A stretch of DNA of 64,000 nucleotides from Symbiodinium kawagutii (taxonomy: Eukaryota > Sar > Dinophyceae > Suessiales > Symbiodiniaceae). The translations under genes were made by a program, and so were the position numbers. The notes beneath the pieces are model-generated. The model was not told where the DNA came from. It worked only from the letters and a program-made list of their open reading frames with translations, and ran no database searches. Every line of letters starts with the position of its first letter. Position 1 is the stretch's first letter. Of the stretch, positions 18,955-28,975 are shown in pieces. The stretch spans positions 422,579 through 486,578 of the forward strand of contig VSDK01022358.1 in the NCBI GenBank assembly GCA_009767595.1, read 5' to 3'.

Positions 18955-19152
18955 TTAAACTATTAACAACTTAAACAACCTGTGAAATGATGAAACTTGG
19001 CCACTGCTAACGGGGGTGAAATAGCTCTCGTAACTGTAGACAATCGCTCGTTGGCTCAATCTTGGAAAACCCTGCAGCGACTTGGCATCGAAGACCATCT
19101 TAACAGAATCATGTTGGCAGGAGGGCACCATCCAGTACTGTAGCGGGTCCAT
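18955..19152 (-). CDS. Possible exon, unknown protein
   Basis: Minus frame including YWMVPSCQHDSVKMVFDAKS, mixed composition, locally GC-richer. No family is recognised. An overlapping minus frame (19056-19247) is also open, so confidence is low. Confidence 0.18.
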   Translation of the reverse strand: MDPLQYWMVPSCQHDSVKMVFDAKSLQGFPRLSQRAIVYSYESYFTPVSSGQVSSFHRLFKLLIV

Positions 19153-19966
19153 ACTGGTGGTGTAGACAGTCGGATTCGCAAGGACGATTCAACAAACAGA
19201 CCTGGACCTCGTATGTTATTGCGGCTTTTGGTTACCAGGCTTTCCACCGTCGAGTCCTGTCCCCAGAAATGTCACCCATTGCGCGATCGTGGCCACACCA
19301 GCTACAACTCCCAGGAATTCTTGGAGCCAGGTCTATCTGGCAGCAGGTCTAAACTGCCACAGTAAAGATCTGGTTGGCCTTTAGCTTGTCAAGTACATAA
19401 TCATCCCTAGGTGGATGGTTGAAAGTTGGAAAACCTATGGGAAACCACCACTCTCACAAATGTTGAGTTTGGAAATGACATGAAACTTCCGGGAAAAGCT
19501 AAGTTGGCTAAGTTGGTGAACATAACTATAACTTCAAGACATTGATTAGCAGTTGGCTCAATCATCGGAACACTACTAGTTGACCAGCCAAAAAACATAT
19601 CCACGGACTGATGGTTAGATAACCGAATATGTTGTATGATTTCTGCTGGAAAACTACTATACTCGTTGGATGAATATTCACTAAATGATGATCACTCATT
19701 ACTGGTTATAATTTATACAGCCGTTTTGTGATTCAGGTTCTACCTAATGATCATCAATCGTGGAAGAATCCTAGAATAAAAGATGAGTTGGTTTTTTTCC
19801 TGCACTTGCGGCTAGTTGCCCAGTCACTTTAGCCAGGGTCAATGGCAGATTACTACAACCCGCCGCGCATCACTTTAAAACGCAGGTAGCTTCCAAATTG
19901 AAAACGAACTCAGCAAAGTGCCTCAAAATGAAGCACTTGACGCCTCAGGAGCTCTTAGTATGCTCA

Positions 19967-21208
19967 CTATGCCTGCATGATTTCTGCAGCCAGCTGTGCC
20001 GCATCTTCTCCACCACCGTGACAAACATCGTAAACACAGCTCTCGAAATGATTCTGAAAACTATCTTTGTCACTGGCTGAAACTTCGCCCAAGTACTGCT
20101 TGCAGATTGCAGTTGCAGCGGTCTTCTCTTGCTCTGAGCAAATGCTGTAAAGGGCTAGCCCTTCTTTGTCCACTCCTTTCAAGTAGAAGGCTGCAGCTTC
20201 ACTGCCGCCCAAGTCTGTCCAGCTCTCTGATGTCTCGAACTCCGAGTCGGATCTCATCCTTTGATGCATACCCTGAAGCAAGGAGACCCCATGGATGCGA
20301 TTTTCACCTGCTTCAGTGTGCCCACTGGGTCCAAGTTGACCCTGGACCAAGTTGATATCCTCTTTCGAAGTCATGGCGATCTTTGTGTTGATGTGATGTC
20401 CTGGCTTGCATGTCACGTGAAGGTCTGCAATGTCTTTGAAGCTTCCATCCACCTTCATCAAGAGCCCCACAGACATCATGTTCCCAGAGTTCTTCCGGGG
20501 GAATTTCATCTTGAATGCAGTCATCTCATTTCCATTGGCGTCGGGGAAAGACAGCAGCTGCGGCTCATCCACTGTGCTCCACGAAGCACCGCCATTCTTC
20601 TTGGTGCGCCAAATGCAGTCATTGGAGGTGAGCTCCAGGACACGCTTCTTTTCACCACCAGAGCTGTCCACCAGCATCAGGCCTTTGGTGTAGGAAGTGT
20701 GGCCTGCATAGTGAGCATAGATTTGGAAATCCACCGGAAGTTTCTTCTGGAAGCTCTGCGCTGATAGGATCTTTGCATCCGGCGCAAAGCGCCAAAGTGA
20801 GAAGGTGCCTTGCTTCAGCAACAGGTAGCGCTGTTTGTCCAAGGTATTGATGTGTGGGTCTCCTTCCTCCCCACCAGTACTCGTGGTGGATGATGCCTCG
20901 CCACCGGTAGAAGCAGAGGTAGTCGTTGAAGAACTGGAAGAACTCTCCTCTTCTTCCTCTTCCTCCTCTTCTTCCTCCTCTTCCTCCTCTTCTCCCTTTC
21001 CAATAATATGCTTTTGAATTGTCCATACTCCGTCCCGTGGCGTTGGATCATCTCTGACTGCCTTCAAGCTTGCCGACTTGTCCTTGAGACTGTGCTGGAT
21101 GTAGGAGGAACTGTCCACTTCACAATTTTGCTCGGTAGATGCACTTGCCATCTCGACGTGGACCTGCAGCCATAGCAGAATCACCAAAAACAATGTGCTG
21201 ATGACCAT
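19967..21208 (-). CDS. Secreted von Willebrand factor D-like protein, copy A
   Basis: 413 residues in one exon. Residues 1-24 are a signal peptide (hydrophobic ILLWL core, cleavage likely after ASA). Then come a linker, about 16 consecutive Glu (about 73-88), and a Ser/Thr/Gly tract. Residues about 116-300 start with GDPHINTLDKQRY, the signature opening of vWD domains (GDPH, then an aromatic residue and G-F-x-L-W strands). The C-terminal about 60 residues have spaced cysteines (SICSEQ, AICKQY, ESCVYDVC) like the C8 module that follows vWD in many extracellular proteins. Function is likely extracellular adhesion or matrix. The gene lacks introns and its leader carries spliced-leader relics, so it probably derives from a reinserted mRNA. 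The ATG at 21206-21208 is chosen because it begins the signal peptide. Confidence 0.85.
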   Translation of the reverse strand: MVISTLFLVILLWLQVHVEMASASTEQNCEVDSSSYIQHSLKDKSASLKAVRDDPTPRDGVWTIQKHIIGKGEEEEEEEEEEEEEEEESSSSSSTTTSASTGGEASSTTSTGGEEGDPHINTLDKQRYLLLKQGTFSLWRFAPDAKILSAQSFQKKLPVDFQIYAHYAGHTSYTKGLMLVDSSGGEKKRVLELTSNDCIWRTKKNGGASWSTVDEPQLLSFPDANGNEMTAFKMKFPRKNSGNMMSVGLLMKVDGSFKDIADLHVTCKPGHHINTKIAMTSKEDINLVQGQLGPSGHTEAGENRIHGVSLLQGMHQRMRSDSEFETSESWTDLGGSEAAAFYLKGVDKEGLALYSICSEQEKTAATAICKQYLGEVSASDKDSFQNHFESCVYDVCHGGGEDAAQLAAEIMQA

Positions 21209-21265
21209 GGTGGCAAAAACAGGTTTGACCCTATGGATGTAACGTGATCAAAGTGTACCAAGTCT

Positions 21266-21289
21266 CTTGAGCCGAAATGAGCCAAATGG
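21266..21289 (-). other. Spliced-leader relic(s), copy A leader
   Basis: Read on the minus strand, about 58 nt upstream of the ATG, CCATTTGGCTC is followed by ATTTCGGCTCAAG. The dinoflagellate spliced leader ends CCATTTTGGCTCAAG, so the second part matches 12 of its last 13 bases and the first is a truncated second copy. Tandem leader relics mark genes rebuilt from trans-spliced mRNA. Confidence 0.65.
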
Positions 21290-22444
21290 AAGAACCATAG
21301 AGAATAAGTGAGAAGTTGCAGCTCATGGCAATCCACTTGCCTGAAAGTGATAGCTACATAACAATGATTAATACAGCTCTAGCCACAGTTCACGCTTCTT
21401 GTCACCAAGATTGGATGAGGACTGAGGATGGATGCTACGGTCCCCGGTCCCTTGTAATGACGACGGTCAATTGTGGTGAATGGTTCCTCATGCTGATGCT
21501 GGTCAACCATGGCGCAAACGTTCTCGATTTGCGTCAGAAAAGATGTTGCGGCACATGTTGCTTCATAATTCAGCTCCACAAGTCAACATACCTAACACCG
21601 ATCATCAAATGTACAAATGCACAGATTTTGTCCAACCCAATGCTTCAACAGTTACCATGAATTATAGTCGGCAACCAGGTACCTAGTTTCTCCCAGCTAG
21701 TTGCAACTGGGGTTGGTTGCCAGCCCAACCAATTCATCGGAGCCTGGAAGCGCAACCCATGGCTCCAACCATCCAAGTTCCGCAGCCTCACCAAGCGTAG
21801 TGCAACCTCTGCCACTAAGCTTCCACGATCACCTCGAGAGGCTCCACGGGTCACTTGTGGATATGTTTGGTTCATGGTTGACAGTTACAAGGGACCGGGG
21901 ACCCTTGTTACGTTGGCGATTCGTCGGTGAACATAACTAGGGTAATGACATGAAACTTCGGGGAAAAGCTAAGTTGGCTAAGTTGGTGAACATAACTAGG
22001 GTAATTTCAAGACATTGATTAGCAGTTGGCTCAATCATCGGAACACTACTAGTTGACCAGCCAAAAAACATATCCACGGACTGATGGTTAGATAACCGAA
22101 TATGTTGTATGATTTCTGCTGGAAAACTGCTATACTCGTTGGATGAATATTCACTAAATGATGATCACTCATTACTGGTTACAATTTATACAGCCGTTTT
22201 GTGATTCAGGTTCTACCTAATGATCATCAATCGTGGAAGAATCCTAGAATAATAAATGAGTTGTTTTTTTCCTGCACTTGCGCTAGTTGCCCTGTCACTT
22301 TAACCAGGGTCAATGGCAGATTGCTACAAGCCGCCGCGCATCACTTTAAAACGTAGGTAGCTTCCAAATTGAAAACGAACTCTACCCAGAGCAAAGTGCC
22401 TGGAAATCAAGCACTTGACGCCTCAGGAGCTCTTAGTATGCTCA

Positions 22445-23803
22445 CTATGCCTGCATAATTTCTGCAGCCAGCTGTGCCGCATCTTCTCCACCACCGTGAC
22501 AAACATCGTAGACACAGCTCTCGAAATGATTCTGAAAACTTTCTTTGTCACTGGCTGAAACTTCGCCCAAGTACTGCTTGCAGATTCCAGTTGCAGCGGT
22601 CTTCTCTTGCTCTGAGCAAATGCTGTAAAGGGCTAGTCTTTCCTTGTCCACTCCTTTCAAGTAGAAGGCTGCAGCTTCACTGACGCCCAAGTCTGTCCAG
22701 CTCTCAGATGTCTCGAACTCCGAGTCGGATCTCATCCTTTGATGCATACCCTGAAGCAAGGAGGCCCCATGGATGCGATTTTCACCTGCTTCAGTGTGCC
22801 CACGGGGTCCAAGTTGACCCTGGACCAAGTTGATATCCTCTTTCGAAGTCATGGCGATCTTTGTGTTGATGTGATGTCCTGGCTTGCATGTCACGTGAAG
22901 GTCTGCAATGTCTTTGAAGCTTCCATCCACCTTCATCAAGAGCCCCACGGACATCATGTTCCCAGAGTTCTTCCGGGGGAATTTCATCTTGAATGCAGTC
23001 ATCTCATTTCCATTGGCGTCGGGGAAAGACAGCAGCTGCGGCTCATCCACTGTGCTCCACGAAGCACGGCCATTCTTCTTGGTGCGCCAAATGCAGTCAT
23101 TGGAGGTGAGCTCCAGGACACGCTTCTTTTCACCACCAGAGCTGTCCACCAGCATCAGGCCTTTGGTGTAGGAAGTGTGGCCTGCATAGTGAGCATAGAG
23201 TTGGAAATCCACCGGAAGTTTCTTCTGGAAGCTCTGCGCTGATAGGATCTTTGCATCCGGCGCGAAGCGCCAAAGTGAGAAGGTGCCTTGCTTCAGCAAC
23301 AGGTAGCGCTGTTTGTCCAAGGTATTGATGTGTGGGTCTCCTTCCTCCCCACCAGTACTCGTGGTGGATGATGCCTCGCCACTGGTAGAAGCAGAGGTAG
23401 TCGTTGAAGAACTGGAAGAACTCTCCTCTTCCTCCTCTTCTTCCTCCTCTTCCTCCTCTTCCTCCTCTTCTCCCTTTCCAATCTTTGCAATCGTCTCCTC
23501 TTCTGCCTGTTCTTTTCCAATATCTTCTTTTCCAATATCTTCAAAATCTAGCGGCTCCTCTTCTGCCTGTTCTTTTCCAATATCTTATTTTCCAATATCT
23601 TCAAGATCTAGCGGCACCTCTTCTGCCTGTTCTGGCGGTGGATCATCTCTGACTGCCTTCAAGCTTGCCGACTTGTCCTTGACACTGTGCTGGATGTAGG
23701 AGGAACTGTCCACTTCACAATTTTGCGCGGTAGATGCACTTGCCATCTCCACGTGGACCTGCAGCCATAGCAGAATCACCAACAACAATTTGCTGATGAC
23801 CAT
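22445..23803 (-). pseudogene. Secreted vWD-like protein, copy B, with one nonsense codon
   Basis: Same product as copy A with about nine substitutions in the shared parts (for example NGRASW for NGGASW, GPRGH for GPSGH). The reading frame is continuous except for a TAA at 23585-23587, where a GAA is expected by comparison with the neighbouring repeat (DIGKEDIGK). The linker holds extra units of the type EQAEEEPLDFEDIGK absent from copy A. Signal peptide, Glu run, GDPH vWD start and C8-like cysteines are all kept. It is either a fresh pseudogene, a sequencing error, or a gene whose stop is bypassed by splicing out the repeat. I favour the first. Confidence 0.75.
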
Positions 23804-23860
23804 GGTGGCAAAAACAGGATTGACCCTATGGATGTAACGTGATCAAAGTGTACCAAGTCT

Positions 23861-23884
23861 CTTGAGCCGAAATGAGCGAAATGG
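23861..23884 (-). other. Spliced-leader relic(s), copy B leader
   Basis: Same arrangement as in copy A: CCATTTCGCTC then ATTTCGGCTCAAG on the minus strand, about 58 nt before the ATG. It was duplicated together with the gene. Confidence 0.6.
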
Positions 23885-24751
23885 AAGAACCATAGAGAAT
23901 AAGTGAGAAGTCGCAGCTCATGGCAATCCACTTGCCTGAAAGTGATAGCTACATACTAATGATTAATACAGCTCTAGCCACAGTTCACGCTTCTTTCACC
24001 AAGATTGGATGAGGACTGAGGATGGATGCCACAACTAGGGGGCCCCGGTCCCTTGTAATGACGACGGTCAATTGTGGTGAATGGTTCCTTATGCTGATGC
24101 TGGTCAACCATGGCTCAAAACACGGAAAAAATGTTGCGGCACATGTTGCTTCATAATTCAGCTCCAACCACAAGTCAACATACGTAACACCGATCAGCAA
24201 ATGTAAAAAATGCACAGGTTTTGTCCAACCCTATGCTTCAACAGTTACCATTAATTATAGTAGGCAACCAGGTACCTAGTTTCTACCAGCTAGTTGCAAC
24301 TGGGGTTGATTACCAGCCCCTATTTCATCGGAGCCTGGAAGCGCAGGGCAACCCAAATCCAACCATCCAAGTTACCCCAGATCACGTCGGAGCCAATCAG
24401 CAAATCCACCGCCTCAAAAAACGTCCAGTTCTCAAGGCATCACTCTGTGTCTGTTGTGCCCCATGACAGTTAATGGATTGGGAATTGAAGAGTCGGAAAT
24501 GACTCATGACTCGTTTGTTTATGGTATGTTAGCATATGTTAGCTATGGCTGTGGAATCAATGGCATTATGGTGAGATCCATGTTTAGTACACTAGCTATG
24601 GTCACATGTGCAATCCATGGCATTCCTTGGAGCTTCAAGTAGATCACCGCCAATTTTACCAGCTCAATGCCTGGTGATTTACCATCAAAAAAAGGTGGGT
24701 TGGTGAACAGCTAGATCTCCCATGGTGATCATGGCTCCTGTGAGCATTTCA

Positions 24752-24855
24752 GGGTGTTTCTCAAAATAGCGGACCCACCAAATCATCCAATACTAACCGC
24801 TTACAGTCACAAAGCATCCATTTTGGGGTTTTTCTATGGCTTGTGAAACCACCAA
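24752..24855 (+). mobile_element. MITE-like family D, copy 1
   Basis: Opens GTGTTTCTCAAAATAGCGGA and closes TTGTGAAACCACCAAT, imperfect inverted ends of the family seen at 25.5 and 33.2 kb. Confidence 0.45.
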
Positions 24856-25454
24856 TTAACCACTAGTTCACCAACCATTAGTTCCAACCATTACCCATCA
24901 GTAATTATCATGAACAAGATAAAAGACCCATTACTCCATCTTTAAACACCATTCACCATCATTTGAGAAACACCCTTTTGTCTTTCCAAACAAGCCATTC
25001 CACTGCAGTTCCGCAGCGGTGAAACCCTCCTGCTGACCTCCATTGACCTCCCATGGTGATCATCGAAGAGAGAACGTCAACGTGTCCCAGCACCTTTTTT
25101 TTTTCGGTGGATGTTGGTCGGTAAGACACATGATGGGTCACACAAATGTTTTTGCGATGGGATTTCGGATATTGGGGTGTATAATGATAGGTAAACATGG
25201 TAAAACTATCTTGCATGACAACAAAACGATAGAAAAAACATGAAAAAATCCTGACATAAACCACCATTTCGGGTCACTCACTTCATGCCTAGGCTCTCCA
25301 CATCCCTCGGCTTCTTCTCCCCGGTGCCTCCACAGGTGCTGGAGATGTTCCAGCGAGAAAGTCCTATCCACGACTCTGCTGTCAAGACGCGGCATGGTCT
25401 GAATTCAACGAGTGATTTTTGGATGTTACATGATGTTATATAACCATATCGCCA

Positions 25455-25569
25455 CCATATTTGTGGTTTCTCAAAATGGGTGGACCCCCAAAAATGGGTG
25501 GTTTATTGCTATAAATGACTATTAATGGATGATTTAGGGGCACCCCTATTTTGAGAAACCACCATATGG
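25455..25569 (+). mobile_element. MITE-like family D, copy 2 (best ends)
   Basis: CCATATTTGTGGTTTCTCAA at the left and TTGAGAAACCACCATATGG at the right form a terminal inverted repeat of about 20 bp. The interior has CCCCCAAAAATGGGTGG. About 115 bp, non-coding. Confidence 0.7.
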
Positions 25570-25900
25570 TTACATGTAACTAGCATAACTATATAGTTAC
25601 AATCATGACTATATACCATATAGCTATGAATATCATCAGTTACAATTCTGGTGATTATTTGGTTGCATTCTGTTATACATATAGTTGCGTAGTTACAGTT
25701 TTGATTCTTTTTAATGATTGATGAATAGTATATACAAATACAACGAGTTATTACAAAAAAAATGGGAGTAATGGTTGAGGATGTTTGGCAGTTCGGAACA
25801 TCTCCCTTCCCATTATTGTGATGTTTCGGACATACCCAACTGATGGGACGGACAACAGCTACCTTCTATCGAATGGCCCAGGCTCACCAAAAAAATAAAA

Positions 25901-26002
25901 CTAGTTGGTGGTTTCAACCCCTTTGAAAAATATGCTTGTCAACCAACCACTTGTTAATAATTACAGGAAAATCAAAAAGTCAATCAAAAAAAAGCCAGTA
26001 GT
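25901..26002 (+). mobile_element. MITE-like family B, copy 3
   Basis: CTAGTTGGTGGTTTCAACCC, GAAAAATATGCTTGTCAACC and TTGTTAATAATTACAGG are shared with the copies at 28.3 and 45.0 kb. The right end is degraded. Confidence 0.6.
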
Positions 26003-26255
26003 TGTTTCACCACTATTGTTGCTGAACTTATCCCCTATGCTTAACCATTATTAGCTGGTTATAACCCTTGGTTGACTCCCCTATGGTTAACCACCAACCA
26101 GTTGTAGCTTCAACCATCATTGTTGCTCATTAATGGTGGTTAACTAAATCAACCATGATCAAACCACCAACCAGTAGTTGTTTAACCACTCTTGTTGCTT
26201 TTTATCCCCTATTATAAACCACTATAATCCCCTATAAATGTCAATAGACCAACCA

Positions 26256-26420
26256 TTATTCCCAAGGGATGAAGTCTTTGAAAACTCTCCTGCACCTCGT
26301 GAGCGCTACTCCGCGGCGCAGCTCCTCCCAAACCAACTTTTCTGCTCGGAGTTCGACCTTGGCGCCGCCCCTGGTCGCCAGCGGAAGCAGCCACCGATGC
26401 GGCTGGTGCGGCTGGTGCCT
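26256..26420 (-). CDS. Possible exon, unknown protein
   Basis: GC-rich island. The minus frame reads AKVELRAEKLVWEELRRGVA then RVFKDFIPWE and a stop, with helical, charged composition. A second minus frame is open too. Not recognised. Confidence 0.25.
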   Translation of the reverse strand, partial: RHQPHQPHRWLLPLATRGGAKVELRAEKLVWEELRRGVALTRCRRVFKDFIPWE

Positions 26421-26599
26421 GGTATCGTTGATGAATGTGAGGCTTAGAAGTGACTGGTTGGGGATGGTTGGTGCGTGGGAGTTGATACTAGTTCCGCGAT
26501 GAGGTCCTTTGAGGTCTGGGTAAATCATCTGTTGTAAAAAGCATCCACTGCTGCTCACGGTATGAAGATCACTGCTGCGTGGAGAAGGAGACACTGATC

Positions 26600-27820
26600 A
26601 TGTAACAAATTGGTAACCCATAGGTTTTGGCACAAAGAGTGGGCACCGAATCCCAGGTCTGCAGAGTCCCTCTTTCATTCCAGTACCAACTACTCAACTG
26701 GTACCAATTTTTGCAGGACAACTACGACCTCACTGATGAACTTGGTATTCAAGCGTTGCTCCTGATTAAGACTGCAAAAGAAACGGTGTCAAAAATGGTC
26801 TATATATTTTCCCTCAGGTTGTCTGGCTTCTTATGTCTTTGTTTCCTCCTGCGCACGTGCAACTGTGCATGTTGTATCCAGTGTGCCTTGCTGTGCCATA
26901 GCATCAAGGGCCTCACGGGTTTCAGCCGCTCCAAGTTTGCAGCAACGTTGGCCGCAAGGTTTTGAACCACGGCCTGGCACCATGGTCAGGTGGATCTTGC
27001 TATGGCCTATGGCACTCCCATCTTCCTATGGCACTCCCTATGGCTGCCTGTGGCACTCCCTGGTGAACCTGACGTAGCTCCTTTTTTCTGCCACAGTCAG
27101 CAGGCAACGCGTTCGCCAAGACCTCGCATCTCACGATCACTCCGCCATCGTTGCAACAGTGGAGCTCGTGATGTCCAGAGTGACCTTTCACCAAGAATGG
27201 AGACACCCAGAGATGGTTAGTAATGGCATGTTGATGGTCAATTCATGTTTGACCAAGAGAAAGAAATCAAAGGCTGAAAACAAGATGCGACAGTCAATCA
27301 ACTATCCCTTTACAGATTGGCTGAACCAACAAAAATGTGACCCATGCATGGAATGGCACAAAAACAGAGCCGTATGGGCAAGGCAAAATGGAGTGCAGCA
27401 ACGTCTTCTCAAAGTTTTGCCTCAAAAAAATCCATGGGCGCTGCTGCCTCGAGAAACGCCTCCATGAACCAACTTGTTTTCTCCTTGGACATCGGGGGGT
27501 CGGAGACCCCCAGAGGTCGAAAAGAATTTTGTTGTGTGGGGATGTTTGATCAAAAATGATGCAGGGAAAAGTTGATCACATTGACCTAAGGTCCTGTTTC
27601 TGGCGTGTGTCAGTGGTCATATCCAACCGCACGTGATATGAAGTGTGCTTAATGAACCGCCAGTATTTACAGCAAGTAAGTATTCCAAAGCAACATGTAA
27701 GCAGCAAAGCTCAAGATCTACTTGTTTCATCTTTTTCAATATTTTTCAATACTCTATGCACTCTATGCAACATCATGCATGAATTCCACTGCCACATCAA
27801 CTTTCTTCAAGTGTGAGATA
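26600..27820. other. No certain gene
   Basis: Several small plus-strand frames (26627-26965, 26865-27077, 27159-27467) without recognisable motifs. TATGGCACTCCC-type short repeats lie at 27000-27060. Confidence 0.4.
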
Positions 27821-27939
27821 CTGTGATGCGAATATGAATTGCCAACATGATGAATTGCCGCGATCTTCACCAGGAAGAAAAAACGTATTTTTTCCAAGGA
27901 TCCAAAGGGGCCAAGGGGCCCGGGTCCATCAGCCAACCA

Positions 27940-28100
27940 TGGCACCTTCCAACGGGGCATCACCACTGCGAGGCACAGAAGTACTTTGCTGCTTCAGCTC
28001 CTTCGATTCTCAGCCCAGGCCGTGCTTGGCGCGGTGAGCCTCTTGAAAAGCCACCTGGCTGCGGCCCAAACGTCGTTGGTGAAGAGTCGCCATTTCAGTA
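27940..28100 (-). CDS. Possible exon, unknown protein
   Basis: GC-richer island. The minus frame includes FTNDVWAAARWLFKRLTAPS, and a plus frame is also open. It is not part of the AFG1-like protein as I reconstruct it. Not recognised. Confidence 0.18.
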
Positions 28101-28260
28101 TGGTCATATCTACCAGAACTGGTAGTTACCCTAGTTATGTTCACCAACTTGGCTAGCCTGTGGATCTGCTCCATCTGCGGGGAGAACAAAAACAGCAGAA
28201 AAACCGGGTGGAAACTTCAGCACGTTGAGCTTGGACCTGGTTTCTGCCAAAACTAATGCT

Positions 28261-28358
28261 GTTTGGTGGTTTCAACCCCTATGAAAAATATGCTTGTCAA
28301 CCAACCATTTGTTAACAATCACTAGGAAAAATGAAAAATGTGAATGAAACCACCAACT
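28261..28358 (+). mobile_element. MITE-like family B, copy 4
   Basis: GTTTGGTGGTTTCAACCCCT at the left and GAATGAAACCACCAACTAG at the right are inverted. The interior has ATATGCTTGTCAACCAACCA and TCACTAGGAAAAATGAAAAA. Confidence 0.75.
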
Positions 28359-28596
28359 AGTAATGCCTTCAACCATTGCGACTCTTTTCGACTCGGGAAT
28401 CGCAGATGGAGCGGACTCCAATTGAGAGCCATCTCGAAGCTCCACTGCTTCTGGATGAGAGACACTGACTGCTTAGTTGCGCCAACTGACTGGTGCCAAC
28501 CCAGGGGGATTCCACCAACGCATCATATGATGCACTCTACCACTTACGCCACTTAGATCCAATCAATATCTCCTGTGTTAGCCAACAGCTGGATGT

Positions 28597-28815
28597 TCAC
28601 CTCTCCCTTTCGAAGTCAGATCCCAGCTCAGCCAGATCCGCAACTGTCCGCCCTGCCCCAAGCAGCGAGCTATGGCAACCATGGCCCCACCATGCCCCAC
28701 CCGTGCTCCAAGTCGCCGTTTGCATCTCGCGCAAGCGCGAGATCGCTCGGTCCACTGCGAAGCCGCTCTCCTTCAGCGAAGCGACGGCTGCTACAAAGAC
28801 ACCTGGCCAGGCTTT
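28597..28815 (-). CDS. AFG1-like C-terminal exon
   Basis: Encodes ESGFAVDRAISRLREMQTAT and W, matching the family C-terminal motif (FA-x2-R-x-ISRL-x-EMQ). The frame runs on to a TGA at 28597-28599, about 40 residues beyond the motif. A GC dinucleotide after STGG could instead lead to another exon. The 5' edge is approximate. Confidence 0.8.
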   Translation of the reverse strand, partial: KAWPGVFVAAVASLKESGFAVDRAISRLREMQTATWSTGGAWWGHGCHSSLLGAGRTVADLAELGSDFERER

Positions 28816-28921
28816 GCCCCTGGTTCTGGGCTGCAGCAAGCAGCCCTAGCAGTGGACCTATGACCCAACTATGCCTTTGGGTTGATAACGGGATTCCAAT
28901 GTTGGACTGAACATCGATCAC

Positions 28922-28975
<54 letters not shown>

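Larger units (their letters stand above)
19472..21781. repeat. Direct duplication, copy A (about 2.3 kb)
   Basis: Starts near TGACATGAAACTTCCGGGAA and runs past the secreted-protein gene to CCAACCATCCAAGTT. It is repeated with small indels at 21942-24373, in the same orientation. Confidence 0.9.
21942..24373. repeat. Direct duplication, copy B (about 2.4 kb)
   Basis: Second copy of the 19472-21781 unit in the same orientation. The two lie about 160 bp apart. Copy B is longer mainly because of a repeat expansion in the gene's linker. Confidence 0.9.
24856..26255. other. No certain gene; repeat-derived sequence
   Basis: Holds two MITE-like copies (listed separately) and AT-rich sequence with TATAG/ATATAC motifs at 25570-25750. 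Small frames at 24959-25395 have no recognisable domain. Confidence 0.45.

Noticed and set aside
20261-20764. 167-codon plus-strand ORF, repeated at 22739-23242
   Set aside because: Antisense to the vWD-like genes. It is duplicated only because the genes are.
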